A stretch of 64,000 bases of DNA from Bacteroidia bacterium (GTDB taxonomy: Bacteria; Bacteroidota; Bacteroidia; Cytophagales; Cyclobacteriaceae), in contig JAUILA010000019.1 in the NCBI GenBank assembly GCA_030432655.1, positions 1 to 64,000 of the forward strand, in the 5' to 3' direction. Under the pieces are notes generated by a model. The model was given only the letters and a program-made list of their open reading frames with translations, had not been told where the DNA came from and did no database searches. Position 1 is the stretch's first letter, and every line of letters begins with the position of its first letter. A program made the translations under genes and the position numbers. Positions 52,594 to 62,423 of the stretch are shown piece by piece.

Positions 52594-55215
52594 ATGTCTC
52601 TTTCCACTAAATACGATCCGGTAGCTGTCGAAGAAAAATGGTACCAGTACTGGATGGACAAAAATTTTTTCCATTCCACCCCTAACCCGGACAAAGAACC
52701 ATATACCATTGTGATCCCTCCTCCAAATGTGACCGGGGTCCTTCATATGGGACATATGCTGAACAATACCATCCAGGATGTACTGATCCGCAAGGCCCGT
52801 ATGGAAGGCAAAGAGGCTTGCTGGGTTCCGGGTACCGACCATGCTTCCATCGCTACCGAGGCAAAGGTTGTGGCCATGCTTAAAGAGCAGGGGATTGAAA
52901 AAACCGATATTTCACGCGAGGAATTCCTGAACCACGCATGGGAATGGCGTGAGAAATACGGGGGTATCATTCTTCAGCAATTAAAGAAACTGGGTGCTTC
53001 CTGCGACTGGGAAAGAACCCGCTTCACCATGGAAGATAGCCTGTCACGATCCGTCATTGATGTGTTCGTCCGGCTGTATGACAAGGGACTTATTTACCGG
53101 GGTGTGAGAATGGTAAACTGGGATCCCCAGGGAAAAACAGCACTTTCCGATGACGAAGTGATTCACAAGGAGATTCAGAGCAAACTCTATTATGTGAATT
53201 ACAAAATTGAAGGCGAGGACGGCTTTCTGACCATCGCCACCACGCGACCGGAAACTATTTTGGGTGATACGGCTATTTGTATTCACCCGGAAGATGAACG
53301 TTACCGGCACCTGCACGGTAAAAGCGCCATCGTTCCTCTGATAAACCGCACCATCCCAATTATCCAGGACGAATACGTCAGCATGGAATTCGGAACCGGC
53401 TGTCTGAAAATTACCCCTGCCCATGACCTGAATGACTATGAATTAGGCCAGAAGCATGCACTGGATTCGATAGACATCCTCAATGATGATGGAACCCTGA
53501 ATGAAAACGCCGGAATGTTTATCGGAGAGGACAGGTTTGTCGTCAGAAAAAAGATGGCAAAAGCCCTGGAAGAAGCGGGCCAGCTGGTAAAGATTGAAGA
53601 CTACACCAATAATGTAGGCTTTTCTGAAAGGACTGATGCCGTCATCGAGCCCCGCCTTTCGATGCAGTGGTTTATGAAGATGGATGAGATCACAAAGCCT
53701 GCTTTGGAGAATGTCATGAACGATACCATCCAGCTCATTCCGCCGAAGTTTAAGAATACGTACCGTCACTGGATGGAGAATGTACGTGACTGGTGTATCA
53801 GCCGGCAACTGTGGTGGGGTCACCGTATCCCCGCCTGGTATCTGCCTGATAATAGTTTTGTAGTGGCTGAATCTGAATCGGAGGCTTTGGAAAAAGCCCG
53901 GGAGAAAGATGCGTCCATATCGGCCGGAGACCTGAGGCAGGATGAAGATGTCCTGGATACCTGGTTTTCCTCTTGGCTGTGGCCGATCACGGTATTTGAT
54001 GGCCTGGAGAATCCGGACAATGAAGATATCAACTACTACTATCCGACAAATGACCTTGTAACCGCACCGGAAATTCTTTTCTTCTGGGTGGCCAGGATGA
54101 TCATGGCCGGTTATGAATTCAAGGGCGAACGCCCCTTCAATAACGTATACCTTACGGGAATTGTGCGTGACAAACAGGGCAGGAAAATGTCCAAGTCCCT
54201 CGGAAATTCTCCTGATCCGCTTGAACTGATTTCAAAATATGGTGCTGACGGTGTACGTACCGGGATGCTGTTCAGCAGTCCGGCCGGCAATGACCTGCTG
54301 TTTGATATCAAATTGTGCGAACAGGGTCGTAATTTCTCCAATAAGATCTGGAATGCCTTCCGTTTGGTAGATGGCTGGAAAGTGGATGATGAGCTCTCCA
54401 CAAAAACCAATGCCACGGCCATACGCTGGTTCGAAGCCAGGTACAATGCTGCACTGGAGGAAATGGAAGACCATTTCAGCAAATTCAGAATTTCGGATGC
54501 GCTGATGTCGGTTTACAAACTGATATGGGACGATTTCTGCTCATGGTACCTGGAAATGGTTAAACCTGCATTCGGCGAGCCCATCGACCGGAAGTCTTAT
54601 GAAGCAACGAGGGAGTTTTTTGAGAAAATCCTCAAGGTGCTCCATCCTTTCATGCCATTCATTACCGAAGAGTTATGGCATGAGTTAAGGGAACGTGAAG
54701 GCGATGACTGTCTGATCGTGGCGGATTGGCCGAAAAAAGGACAATATGATACGTCTCTGCTGGATGGGGCTCGGGTGGCGTTTGAGTTAATCGGACAAGT
54801 CAGGAATTTCAGGAACAGCAAGCAAATATCGCCTAAGGATGCGCTTAAGCTATTGGTTCTTACCGGCCATTTTGATTCATACATTCCGTTCCACGGGATC
54901 ATTGTAAAACTGGCCAACCTGAGTGAATTTCAGCCTGTGGATGAAGCACTGGAAAATGCTTCCAGTTTTGTCCTTCAGGGGGATTCCTTCTTTATACCCA
55001 TGGAGGGAATGATCGATACCGAACAAGAGCTTGAAGAACTGCGCAGCGAACTTGAGTATACACTTGGCTTCCTGAAAAGCGTGGAAAAAAAGCTTCAAAA
55101 CGAAAGGTTCGTTCAAAATGCACCGGAGAATGTGGTTGAAATGGAGCGAAAAAAGGAAGCCGATGCCCGCGCTAAAATTACCGCGCTGGAAGAACGGATT
55201 GCCTCATTGTCCTAA
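52594..55215 (+). CDS. valS: Valyl-tRNA synthetase
   Basis: Class I synthetase of 873 residues. The HIGH motif is in [16 protein letters not shown], the KMSKS loop is [14 protein letters not shown], the editing (CP1) domain runs from about 190 with [13 protein letters not shown], and the C-terminal coiled coil (EERIASLS at the end, preceded by repeated EL and Lys stretches) is the ValS arm. Start is the ATG at 52594, in agreement with the promoter; the frame is open to a TTG 12 codons upstream. Confidence 0.98.
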   Translation: MSLSTKYDPVAVEEKWYQYWMDKNFFHSTPNPDKEPYTIVIPPPNVTGVLHMGHMLNNTIQDVLIRKARMEGKEACWVPGTDHASIATEAKVVAMLKEQGIEKTDISREEFLNHAWEWREKYGGIILQQLKKLGASCDWERTRFTMEDSLSRSVIDVFVRLYDKGLIYRGVRMVNWDPQGKTALSDDEVIHKEIQSKLYYVNYKIEGEDGFLTIATTRPETILGDTAICIHPEDERYRHLHGKSAIVPLINRTIPIIQDEYVSMEFGTGCLKITPAHDLNDYELGQKHALDSIDILNDDGTLNENAGMFIGEDRFVVRKKMAKALEEAGQLVKIEDYTNNVGFSERTDAVIEPRLSMQWFMKMDEITKPALENVMNDTIQLIPPKFKNTYRHWMENVRDWCISRQLWWGHRIPAWYLPDNSFVVAESESEALEKAREKDASISAGDLRQDEDVLDTWFSSWLWPITVFDGLENPDNEDINYYYPTNDLVTAPEILFFWVARMIMAGYEFKGERPFNNVYLTGIVRDKQGRKMSKSLGNSPDPLELISKYGADGVRTGMLFSSPAGNDLLFDIKLCEQGRNFSNKIWNAFRLVDGWKVDDELSTKTNATAIRWFEARYNAALEEMEDHFSKFRISDALMSVYKLIWDDFCSWYLEMVKPAFGEPIDRKSYEATREFFEKILKVLHPFMPFITEELWHELREREGDDCLIVADWPKKGQYDTSLLDGARVAFELIGQVRNFRNSKQISPKDALKLLVLTGHFDSYIPFHGIIVKLANLSEFQPVDEALENASSFVLQGDSFFIPMEGMIDTEQELEELRSELEYTLGFLKSVEKKLQNERFVQNAPENVVEMERKKEADARAKITALEERIASLS

Positions 55216-56438
55216 AACCGTGCGGCCATCAGCAGCCCCAGGTCTTTGTGTTTCATTCCGAATTTCCGGGCAATGTGTTCGTTGGTAAGGCTGCCTTTGT
55301 AAGTGTATACCCCTTTCATGAACCATTTATGGGCGAAGATCATTTCCTCGATCCCTCCCTCGTCAGCCGCCCGCAGGATTGTCGGGGTAAATATATTACT
55401 GAGGGCGGTGGTTGCCGTATGCGCCACGCGTGAGGCTATGTTGGGAACACAGTAGTGGATCACATCGTGTTTTCTGAAAGCCGGTTTACTGAGCGTACGT
55501 AATTCGGAAGTCTCCACGATGCCGCCCTGGTCGATGCTCAGATCGATTATCACCGAATCCGGTTTCATAGCGGCTACCATTTCTTCCGACACCACATAGC
55601 GATTGCGGCCTTTCTCAGCCCTCAGGGCTCCAATTACCACATCAGCATGCCTCAGGCACTCCGCCAGCGTGACCGTATCGATCGTGCTTGTATAAATAGG
55701 ATGTCCCAGGGCATGTTTTATTCTCCTGAGCTTGTAAATATGGTTATCAAAAATCTGGACATCCGCCCCCAGGCCCAGTGCTGCCCTGGCCGCATATTCT
55801 GCCACCGTTCCCGCACCGATAATCACCACCCTGGTGGGCGGCACGCCGGTGATTCCCCCAAGAATTACACCTTTGCCGGAATTAGTACAGCTAAGGTATT
55901 CTGAGGCAATCGCCATCACCGTATTCCCGGCAATTTCACTCATCGCCCGAATGATCGGCATTCCGCCCGCCTTGTCTTCAATAAATTCATATCCCAGCGC
56001 CGTTACCCCTTTCTGGTTAAGTGCTTTTATATAGTCAGGCGACTGGTTTCCAATTTGTACAGCGGAGATCAGCGTTTGCCCCTTTTTCATCAGGTCTATT
56101 TCCTCAAGGGTTGGCGGCTCTATTTTCAGAATTGCCTTGGCCTGGTACAACTCCCCTGGTGTCTGAACGATCTTTGCCCCTGCCTCACTGAAGTCATTGT
56201 CAGAAAACTTAGAGCCAACCCCGGCTTTTGTTTCCACCCAAATCTCATGGCCGTGATTGACCAGCAATGCCACGGCATCCGGAGTAAGTGACACACGCCG
56301 CTCCTCCAGGGAAATTTCATTGGGAATCCCGATCAGAAATGATTGTTTGCTTCTGGAAAGAGGATATAATTTTTCCTGTGGGTAGAAGGTAGTCTCTTTG
56401 GCCAACTGAGCAAAACCTGAGGTCTCTCTCTTAGTCAT
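55212..56438 (-). CDS. Alanine dehydrogenase-like protein without the usual catalytic His
   Basis: NAD-dependent dehydrogenase of the alanine dehydrogenase/PntA family, 408 residues, longer than the usual 370 by an N-terminal extension of about 35. The fold is clear: [21 protein letters not shown], the Rossmann motif [30 protein letters not shown] (catalytic Lys present) and [12 protein letters not shown] (Asp present). The block that normally carries the active His (HLA) reads [12 protein letters not shown], so the His aligns with Gln or nearby residues by eye. Thus alanine oxidation is doubtful. It overlaps tsaE by 8 bp and ends 4 bp into valS (convergent). Confidence 0.85.
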   Translation of the reverse strand: MTKRETSGFAQLAKETTFYPQEKLYPLSRSKQSFLIGIPNEISLEERRVSLTPDAVALLVNHGHEIWVETKAGVGSKFSDNDFSEAGAKIVQTPGELYQAKAILKIEPPTLEEIDLMKKGQTLISAVQIGNQSPDYIKALNQKGVTALGYEFIEDKAGGMPIIRAMSEIAGNTVMAIASEYLSCTNSGKGVILGGITGVPPTRVVIIGAGTVAEYAARAALGLGADVQIFDNHIYKLRRIKHALGHPIYTSTIDTVTLAECLRHADVVIGALRAEKGRNRYVVSEEMVAAMKPDSVIIDLSIDQGGIVETSELRTLSKPAFRKHDVIHYCVPNIASRVAHTATTALSNIFTPTILRAADEGGIEEMIFAHKWFMKGVYTYKGSLTNEHIARKFGMKHKDLGLLMAARF

Positions 56439-56877
56439 ACGTAGTGACAGTGATCTGCCTTTTATCAGGCGTACTAAACGCTATTTCAATAAGTAAATAA
56501 TGTTCCGGTATGAGATTGGGAATTCGCGATGGCCATTCAATAAAGCAGATACTGCCGGAATGAAAATATTCCGAAACACCTATGTCCTCCGCCTCATCCT
56601 CCTCTTCAATCCGGTAAAAGTCGAAATGATAGTAAATATTACCCGCCTTGTCAGCATATTCATTCACAAGTCCGAACGTCGGACTTTGCACGGAATCCTC
56701 AATATCCAGCGATTTACCTAACGCTTTAATGAGAGTTGTTTTACCTGCCCCCATATCGCCTTTAAATACCCAGATATGATGATCACCGGCAACCGCGATA
56801 ATTTCGTCTGCCACGCGTGATAAATCGGAAAGACCGACATGCGTCCATGTTTTAGTCCCGCCGCCACTATCTTCCAT
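56431..56877 (-). CDS. tsaE: tRNA threonylcarbamoyladenosine biosynthesis ATPase TsaE
   Basis: Essential ATPase that with TsaB and TsaD makes t6A37 in tRNAs decoding ANN. At 148 residues it has normal length. Walker A is FKGDMGAGKTTLIKALGK, then DIEDSVQSPTFGLVNEY, the family's SPTF block, and YYHFDFYRIEEEDE. It overlaps porX by 11 bp upstream and the dehydrogenase-like gene by 8 bp. The window holds neither tsaB nor tsaD. Confidence 0.96.
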   Translation of the reverse strand: MEDSGGGTKTWTHVGLSDLSRVADEIIAVAGDHHIWVFKGDMGAGKTTLIKALGKSLDIEDSVQSPTFGLVNEYADKAGNIYYHFDFYRIEEEDEAEDIGVSEYFHSGSICFIEWPSRIPNLIPEHYLLIEIAFSTPDKRQITVTTYD

Positions 56878-58432
56878 ATTTCGAATTTAGTGAAATTATC
56901 GGAATAATCATTTCTTCCATAGAAACGCCCCCATGCTGAAAGGTATCCTTATAATAATTCACGTAGTAATTGTAATTGTTAGGGTACGCAAAAAACTGAT
57001 CTTCCGTAGCAAACACGTAAGTGGTCGAAACATTGGTTTTTGGCAAAAACAGCTTCTCAGGCCTCAGTACCTGCATTACTTTATCTTCATCCGCATAGCC
57101 AAGGTTTTTACCCTGTTTGTACCTGAGGTTGGTATTGGTGTTTCTGTCCCCGATAATCTTGAAGGGCTTTCTGACACGAATCGTTCCGTGATCCGTTGTG
57201 ATCATAAGCTTACCACCCAGTTCTGCAATGTTTCTCAGGGCCTCAAGCAGCGGAGAATGATCGATCCAGGAACGGGTAATGGAACGATAGGCCGATTCGT
57301 CAGGTGCCAGCTCGCGGATCATCGCCATGTCGGTCCTGGCATGAGAAAGCATATCCACGAAATTGTAAATAATGACATTCAGATCGTTATTCATCATATT
57401 CCTGATGTTGTCGACCAGGTGCTTCCCTTCCTGGATTTTCTTGACCTTATGATAGCTGAATTTGATTTTTTGATTCATTCGCTGGAGTTGTTTCTCCAGG
57501 AATTTATCCTCTGCATTGTTCTTCCCTTCCTCTTCATCCTCACCGACCCACAGGTACGGATATTTTTCAGCCATCTCCGAAGGGAGCAGCCCGCTCATGA
57601 TTGCATTTCTGGAATACGCAGTGGTGGTTGGGAGAATGGAGTAATAGGCTTCCTCCGATTCCACATTGAAATACTCACTAATAACCGGTTCAATGATCTT
57701 CCACTGATCATACCGCAGGTTATCAATGACCAGCAAAAACACAGGCACGCCCTGACCTACCTCAGGCATAACCTTTTTCTTCATCAGCTGGTGAGACAGC
57801 AGGGGCTTGTCAGCGTCCGGGTCATTTAGCCAGGATTCGTAGTTGTTCTTGATAAACCGGGAAAACTGGGAATTAGCCTCCTCCTTCTGCATATTAAACA
57901 CCTCGGCCATGCTCTTATTCTCCGTCTCATCAATTTCCAGCTCCCAGTAGATGAGTTTTTTATAAATATCGATCCATTCTTCATGGTCCATATCGTCCTG
58001 AAACGCCATACTGATATTCCGGAATTCCTGCTGGTAACTCAGGTTGGTTTTTTCCGTGATCAGCCTTTTGTTGTCCAGGATCTTTTTAACCGACAGAAGA
58101 ATCTGGCTGGGATTAAGAGGTTTGATAAGATAATCGGCAATCTTGGCGCCAATTGCTTCCTCCATGATCAGTTCTTCTTCGTTCTTGGTAATCATGATCA
58201 CCGGAAGGCCTGGTCGTACCGTCTTGATCTGATTAAGCGTCTCCAGTCCCGACATACCGGGCATATTCTCATCCAGGAAAACAACATCGTAAGGTAACTC
58301 CTCCACTTTTTCCAGCGCATCAGTCCCGCTGTTTACCGGGGTAATATCGTATCCCTTGTTCTCCAGAAACAGAATGTGTGGTTTGAGCAAATCAATCTCG
58401 TCATCGGCCCATAAAATATTATATCTTTGCAT
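56867..58432 (-). CDS. porX: PorX: response regulator with PglZ domain, T9SS regulator
   Basis: Two-component response regulator for the type IX secretion system. Of 521 residues, 1-120 are the receiver domain (Asp10/Asp11 acidic pocket, phosphorylated Asp54 in VVFLDENMPGM, Lys104 in YLIKPL). Residues about 130-200 are a helical linker. The PglZ alkaline-phosphatase-fold domain begins near 225 with VFLLVIDNLRYDQW (metal Asp237), LPTTTAYSRNAIMSG (nucleophile Thr among 269-271) and TTDHGTIRV. This is the PorX architecture known in Porphyromonas and Flavobacterium, not a defence PglZ. Start ATG 58432, with a promoter just upstream. Confidence 0.95.
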   Translation of the reverse strand: MQRYNILWADDEIDLLKPHILFLENKGYDITPVNSGTDALEKVEELPYDVVFLDENMPGMSGLETLNQIKTVRPGLPVIMITKNEEELIMEEAIGAKIADYLIKPLNPSQILLSVKKILDNKRLITEKTNLSYQQEFRNISMAFQDDMDHEEWIDIYKKLIYWELEIDETENKSMAEVFNMQKEEANSQFSRFIKNNYESWLNDPDADKPLLSHQLMKKKVMPEVGQGVPVFLLVIDNLRYDQWKIIEPVISEYFNVESEEAYYSILPTTTAYSRNAIMSGLLPSEMAEKYPYLWVGEDEEEGKNNAEDKFLEKQLQRMNQKIKFSYHKVKKIQEGKHLVDNIRNMMNNDLNVIIYNFVDMLSHARTDMAMIRELAPDESAYRSITRSWIDHSPLLEALRNIAELGGKLMITTDHGTIRVRKPFKIIGDRNTNTNLRYKQGKNLGYADEDKVMQVLRPEKLFLPKTNVSTTYVFATEDQFFAYPNNYNYYVNYYKDTFQHGGVSMEEMIIPIISLNSKYGR

Positions 58433-58450
58433 AGTCTTGTGATTGCAGAA

Positions 58451-58481
58451 TAAACTTACTAACTGCTAATAGTCTACGCAA
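58451..58481 (-). promoter_or_regulatory. Promoter for porX-tsaE-ald-like operon
   Basis: On the minus strand TTG (58479-58481), 20 bases, then TAAGTTTA (58451-58458), one base off the TAnnTTTG consensus. It leaves a short leader of about 12 bases before the porX ATG. Confidence 0.55.
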
Positions 58482-58496
58482 TAATCGTACAATAGA

Positions 58497-59726
58497 TTGG
58501 GGAAAAGAAAAATATTTAATGATCCGGTTTACGGCTTTATTCCGATTCCCGGAGAATTCATCATGGAACTCATCGACCACCCCATGGTCCAGCGACTGCG
58601 AAGAATCAATCAGTTAGGACTGACAGACATGGTCTATCCGGGCGCACTCCATACCCGGTTCCATCATGCCGTAGGCGCCATGCACCTGATGGGCCGGGCG
58701 CTGGACGTACTGCGAAGCAAAGGAATTGACATATCGGAAAAAGAAAAAACCGCTGCCCAGGCGGCCATTCTTCTGCATGATGTAGGACACGGTCCATTCT
58801 CCCATGCCCTGGAATACACATTGCTTCTGGGGATTCAGCACGAAAGCCTCTCATTTCTCATCATGAAGCAGCTGAACAGCGATTTCAATGGGGAATTATC
58901 ACTTTCGATGAAAATGTTCCAGAATACCTATGAACGGAAATTCTTTCATCAGCTGATCGCCAGTCAGCTGGATATTGACCGGCTGGATTACCTGAAACGG
59001 GACAGTTTTTTTACCGGTGTTTCTGAAGGCTCCATCGGCCTGGAGCGCATTGTCTCCATGCTGCACGTGGTAAATGACGAAATCGTGGTGGAAGAAAAAG
59101 GCATCTACAGCATTGAAAACTTTCTGAATGCCCGCCGGCTGATGTACTGGCAGGTATATCTTCATAAAACTTCTGTAGCCGCGGAAAAAATGCTGATCAA
59201 CCTGATCAGCCGGGCCAGGGATCTGACTGAATCAGGAGACAAGCTCCAGGGCTCCCCCGCTCTTCAGTGTTTCCTGGAAAAACGGCATACACTGGAAGAC
59301 TTTCAGGAAAATAAGAAAGTATTGCATGCCTATGGCAGCCTGGATGATTTTGACATCTGGGGAGCTATAAAAGAGTGGCAGCATTCCGGCGACCAGATTC
59401 TGAGAATGCTCTGTCAGATGTTGCTGGGGCGAAAATTGTTCCGGATTAAATTGAGCAACGAGCCGCTCACCCGTGAGGAAATACGGGAACTTCGTCACAG
59501 ACTGGCCGACGAGATGGGGCTTCTTCGTGCGGAGGCGCGTTATATGCTTTCTCACGGCGAGCTATCCAATAAAGGTTATATGGAAACCGGACAAAAAATA
59601 AATATTCTGACCAAGAAGGGAGAAGTGGTCGATATCGCCGAGGCTGCCGATTTACCTAACATCAAGGCTATCAGCAAAATTGTCAAAAAATACTACCTAT
59701 GCTCTCCTAAAAATGTATCTTTATAA
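58497..59726 (+). CDS. HD-superfamily hydrolase, SAMHD1/dGTPase-like
   Basis: Metal-dependent phosphohydrolase of 409 residues. It begins KRKIFNDPVYGFIPIPGE, has RRINQLGLTDMVYPGALHTRFHHAVGA with the first His, and the HD signature LLHDVGHGPFSHALEYTL, followed by QLDIDRLDYLKRDSFFTGV. This pattern fits the HD dNTPase/SAMHD1-like family of Bacteroidota. No ATG is near, so the TTG at 58497 is taken as start. It precedes lpxD by 33 bp on the same strand. Substrate (dNTP or other nucleotide) unproved. Confidence 0.9.
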   Translation: MGKRKIFNDPVYGFIPIPGEFIMELIDHPMVQRLRRINQLGLTDMVYPGALHTRFHHAVGAMHLMGRALDVLRSKGIDISEKEKTAAQAAILLHDVGHGPFSHALEYTLLLGIQHESLSFLIMKQLNSDFNGELSLSMKMFQNTYERKFFHQLIASQLDIDRLDYLKRDSFFTGVSEGSIGLERIVSMLHVVNDEIVVEEKGIYSIENFLNARRLMYWQVYLHKTSVAAEKMLINLISRARDLTESGDKLQGSPALQCFLEKRHTLEDFQENKKVLHAYGSLDDFDIWGAIKEWQHSGDQILRMLCQMLLGRKLFRIKLSNEPLTREEIRELRHRLADEMGLLRAEARYMLSHGELSNKGYMETGQKINILTKKGEVVDIAEAADLPNIKAISKIVKKYYLCSPKNVSL

Positions 59727-59759
59727 CCAATTCGGATTAAAGCCCACAACGAAACCTGC

Positions 59760-60812
59760 ATGCAATTTACTGTCAGTCAGATAGCAGCCTTACTCGGGGG
59801 AGAGGTGGAAGGAAACGGTGAGGTTAGTATCAATATGCTCGCCAAAATTCAGGACGCCGGGGAAGGTCAGATTTCTTTCCTGGCCAATACCAAATACGAA
59901 CCCCATTTGTATACCACCAGTGCATCCGCAGTAATCGTGGGCAGGGATTTTACCCCTAAAGAAAAAGTCAATACCACCCTGATCAAGGTGGAAGATCCCT
60001 ACAGCAGTTTTACCCTGCTTCTGGAGGAGTATCATAAATTTTTATCATACAGTAAAGCCGGGGTGGAAGAACCAAGTTTTATGGGCGAAGGTTCGGTAAC
60101 AGGCGAAAACATTTACCGCGGAGCGTTCAGTTATATCGGCAGCAATGTTCAGATAGGCAGGGATGTGAAAATCTACCCGAATGCATTCATTGGGGATAAT
60201 GTCCGGATCGGGGATTATTCCATTATACATGCAGGGGTCAAAATTTATGCGGATACCCGGATCGGGCATCACTGTGTTATTCATTCCGGAGCAGTCATCG
60301 GGTCGGATGGCTTCGGATTTGCCCCCCAGGCTGATGGTTCCTATAAAACCATCCCCCAGCTCGGACATGTCAGGATCGGGGACAATGTCGACATCGGGGC
60401 TAACACCGTAATTGATTGTGCTACCATGCACGGGGACGCCACCTTCATAGCCGACGGGGTAAAACTTGACAACCTGATCCAGATCGCCCACAATGTCGAA
60501 GTCGGAAGCAATACCGTGATTGCCGCGCAAACTGGTATCAGTGGTTCCACCCGCATTGGCCACAGCTGCACCATTGCCGGACAGGTTGGAATTGCCGGAC
60601 ATATCGTTCTCGGCGATAAGACACGTATTGGTGCAAAAGCCGGCGTCCTGAAATCTATTCCGGATGGACATATAGATGTAATGGGAGCACCTACGATCCC
60701 TGTCAAGGATTTCTTCCGCTCCTATGCCATTTTCAGGAATCTGCCGGATCTGAGCAGGCGCCTGAAAGAGCTGGAGAATAAAGTGCAGAAGTCTTCTCCC
60801 GCAGAAGAATAA
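59760..60812 (+). CDS. lpxD: UDP-3-O-(3-hydroxyacyl)glucosamine N-acyltransferase LpxD
   Basis: Third acylation step of lipid A synthesis. The 350 residues have the N-terminal uridine-binding domain (about 1-100, ISFLANTKYEPHLYTT), then hexapeptide left-handed beta-helix repeats (about 105-315, for example IGSNVQIGRDVKIYPNAFIG), with the catalytic His in IAHNVEVGSNTVIAAQ, and a C-terminal helix. Same strand and close to lpxC-fabZ. Typical length is 340-350. Confidence 0.97.
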   Translation: MQFTVSQIAALLGGEVEGNGEVSINMLAKIQDAGEGQISFLANTKYEPHLYTTSASAVIVGRDFTPKEKVNTTLIKVEDPYSSFTLLLEEYHKFLSYSKAGVEEPSFMGEGSVTGENIYRGAFSYIGSNVQIGRDVKIYPNAFIGDNVRIGDYSIIHAGVKIYADTRIGHHCVIHSGAVIGSDGFGFAPQADGSYKTIPQLGHVRIGDNVDIGANTVIDCATMHGDATFIADGVKLDNLIQIAHNVEVGSNTVIAAQTGISGSTRIGHSCTIAGQVGIAGHIVLGDKTRIGAKAGVLKSIPDGHIDVMGAPTIPVKDFFRSYAIFRNLPDLSRRLKELENKVQKSSPAEE

Positions 60813-60907
60813 GGCACATCAGCTGACTGAAAACTGCAATTCTCAGACGGAAGTATACTCTTCATTGTTTTCCTTATCCCCCAATCTACCTGCCTGAAAT
60901 AGGTGAC

Positions 60908-60932
60908 TTGGCAATAAATATTAATATATTTG
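60908..60932 (+). promoter_or_regulatory. Promoter candidate for lpxC/fabZ-lpxA-ABC
   Basis: TATATTTG at 60925-60932 matches TAnnTTTG. The only TTG upstream is at 60908-60910, 14 bases away rather than 20. A long leader of about 90 bases separates it from the lpxC ATG at 61029. The rest of the 216-bp gap after lpxD shows no gene. Confidence 0.4.
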
Positions 60933-61028
60933 CAGCAAATTAGTAAAGACAGGGGCCGGATTGGGAAAATATCCATTCCGCAGACACCTGAATAAGGAAG
61001 GGCAAAACTACTTTTCCGTGATTGAATC

Positions 61029-62423
61029 ATGAATATTAAGCAGCAAACCATTAAAAAATCGGTCACCCTCTCGGGCGTGGGACTCCACACCGGGGTTGAG
61101 ACCAACATGACTTTTTTACCTGCCAAGCCTGACCATGGTATCAAATTTCAGCGCATTGACCTGGAAGGACAACCTATCGTCGATGCAGATGTTGATAACG
61201 TTGTAGACATCAGCCGGGGAACGACTATCGAACAAAGCGGGGCACGGGTTTCCACCGTTGAGCATACGCTGGCGGCGCTGGTCGGACTGGAAATTGATAA
61301 CGTACTGATCCAGCTGGACGGGCCCGAGGCGCCAATCATGGACGGGAGCTCGCGACAGTTTGTGGATATTTTAAAAGAAGCAGGTACCGAGGAACAAAAC
61401 GCGCTTCGTGACTTTTTCGAAGTGCAGGACAGTATATTTTACCGTGATGCATCGAGGGATGTTGAGATTGCAGCTCTGCCACTGGACGATTACCGGGTGA
61501 CGGTAATGATTGATTATAATTCTCCTGTACTGGGAAGTCAGCACGCGTCACTTACCGATATTTCGCAGTTTGAAAAGGAAATAGCCGCCTGCCGGACATT
61601 TTGCTTCCTTCACGAACTGGAAATGCTGCATAAGAACAACCTCGTACGGGGCGGAGACCTGAACAATGCCATTGTGGTGGTGGACAGGGTTGTGGAAGAG
61701 CATGAACTGGAAAGCATTGCCAAGCTATTCAACAAGCAGAAAGTAGAAGTAAAGAAAGAAGGCATCTTAAACAATGTCGAGTTGCGCTATCGCAATGAAC
61801 CTGCCAGGCACAAACTGCTGGACGTAATTGGTGATCTGGCGCTGGCCGGACGGCCAATCAAGGCACAGATCCTGGCCGCGCGCCCGGGCCATGCAGCAAA
61901 CGTTGCATTTGCAAAGAAACTAAAGAAGGCCATGCAGGCGGATGCAAAGAAAAACGTCCCGCGCTACAATCCCAGTCTGCCTCCCGTACTGGATATTAAC
62001 CAGATCATTAACATTCTCCCGCATCGCTATCCATTCCTTCTGATTGATAAGATCATTCACCTGGATGAAGAAAGTGTGGCAGGGGTGAAAAACGTTACGT
62101 TTGATGAGCACTTTTTCCTTGGGCACTTCCCCGGCAATCCTGTAATGCCCGGTGTATTACAGGTGGAAGCGATGGCACAAATTGGCGGCATCCTTGTCCT
62201 GAACACAGTGCCTGATCCGGAGAATTACTGGACCTATTTCCTGGGAATTGAGAATTTCCGCTTCAGGAAAATGGTGTTACCTGGTGATACCCTGGTGATA
62301 AAATGTGATTTACTTGCTCCAATCAAACGGGGAATCGCAAAAATGACAGGCCGTGCCTACGTCGGCAATACACTGGTTTGTGAAGGAACCATGACGGCCA
62401 GCATCGTTAAAAAAGACTCATGA
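61029..62423 (+). CDS. lpxC/fabZ: Bifunctional LpxC-FabZ: UDP-3-O-acyl-GlcNAc deacetylase / 3-hydroxyacyl-ACP dehydratase
   Basis: A two-enzyme fusion of 464 residues. LpxC occupies about 1-305 with zinc-site residues: His79 in TVEHTLAAL, His261 and Asp265 in ARHKLLDVIGDLAL, and the general-base-region His288 in ARPGHAAN. FabZ occupies about 318-464 with catalytic His332 in ILPHRYPFLLIDK and Glu380 in MPGVLQVEAMAQ. The fusion is characteristic of Bacteroidota. It ties lipid A deacetylation to production of unsaturated acyl-ACP. It shares ATGA with lpxA (4-bp overlap). Confidence 0.97.
   Translation: MNIKQQTIKKSVTLSGVGLHTGVETNMTFLPAKPDHGIKFQRIDLEGQPIVDADVDNVVDISRGTTIEQSGARVSTVEHTLAALVGLEIDNVLIQLDGPEAPIMDGSSRQFVDILKEAGTEEQNALRDFFEVQDSIFYRDASRDVEIAALPLDDYRVTVMIDYNSPVLGSQHASLTDISQFEKEIAACRTFCFLHELEMLHKNNLVRGGDLNNAIVVVDRVVEEHELESIAKLFNKQKVEVKKEGILNNVELRYRNEPARHKLLDVIGDLALAGRPIKAQILAARPGHAANVAFAKKLKKAMQADAKKNVPRYNPSLPPVLDINQIINILPHRYPFLLIDKIIHLDEESVAGVKNVTFDEHFFLGHFPGNPVMPGVLQVEAMAQIGGILVLNTVPDPENYWTYFLGIENFRFRKMVLPGDTLVIKCDLLAPIKRGIAKMTGRAYVGNTLVCEGTMTASIVKKDS

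Noticed and set aside
56933-57829. 298-codon frame on the plus strand opposite porX
   Set aside because: Wholly antisense to the PglZ domain of porX with no recognisable motifs.
56867-58432. PglZ domain as a sign of a BREX/Pgl phage-defence system
   Set aside because: The domain is fused to a receiver domain, the architecture of PorX; no BrxL, PglX or PglY genes are near.
60045-60671. 208-codon minus-strand frame opposite lpxD
   Set aside because: A mirror of the hexapeptide-repeat coding DNA; its Asp/Gly-rich repeats are produced by the regular lpxD codons.
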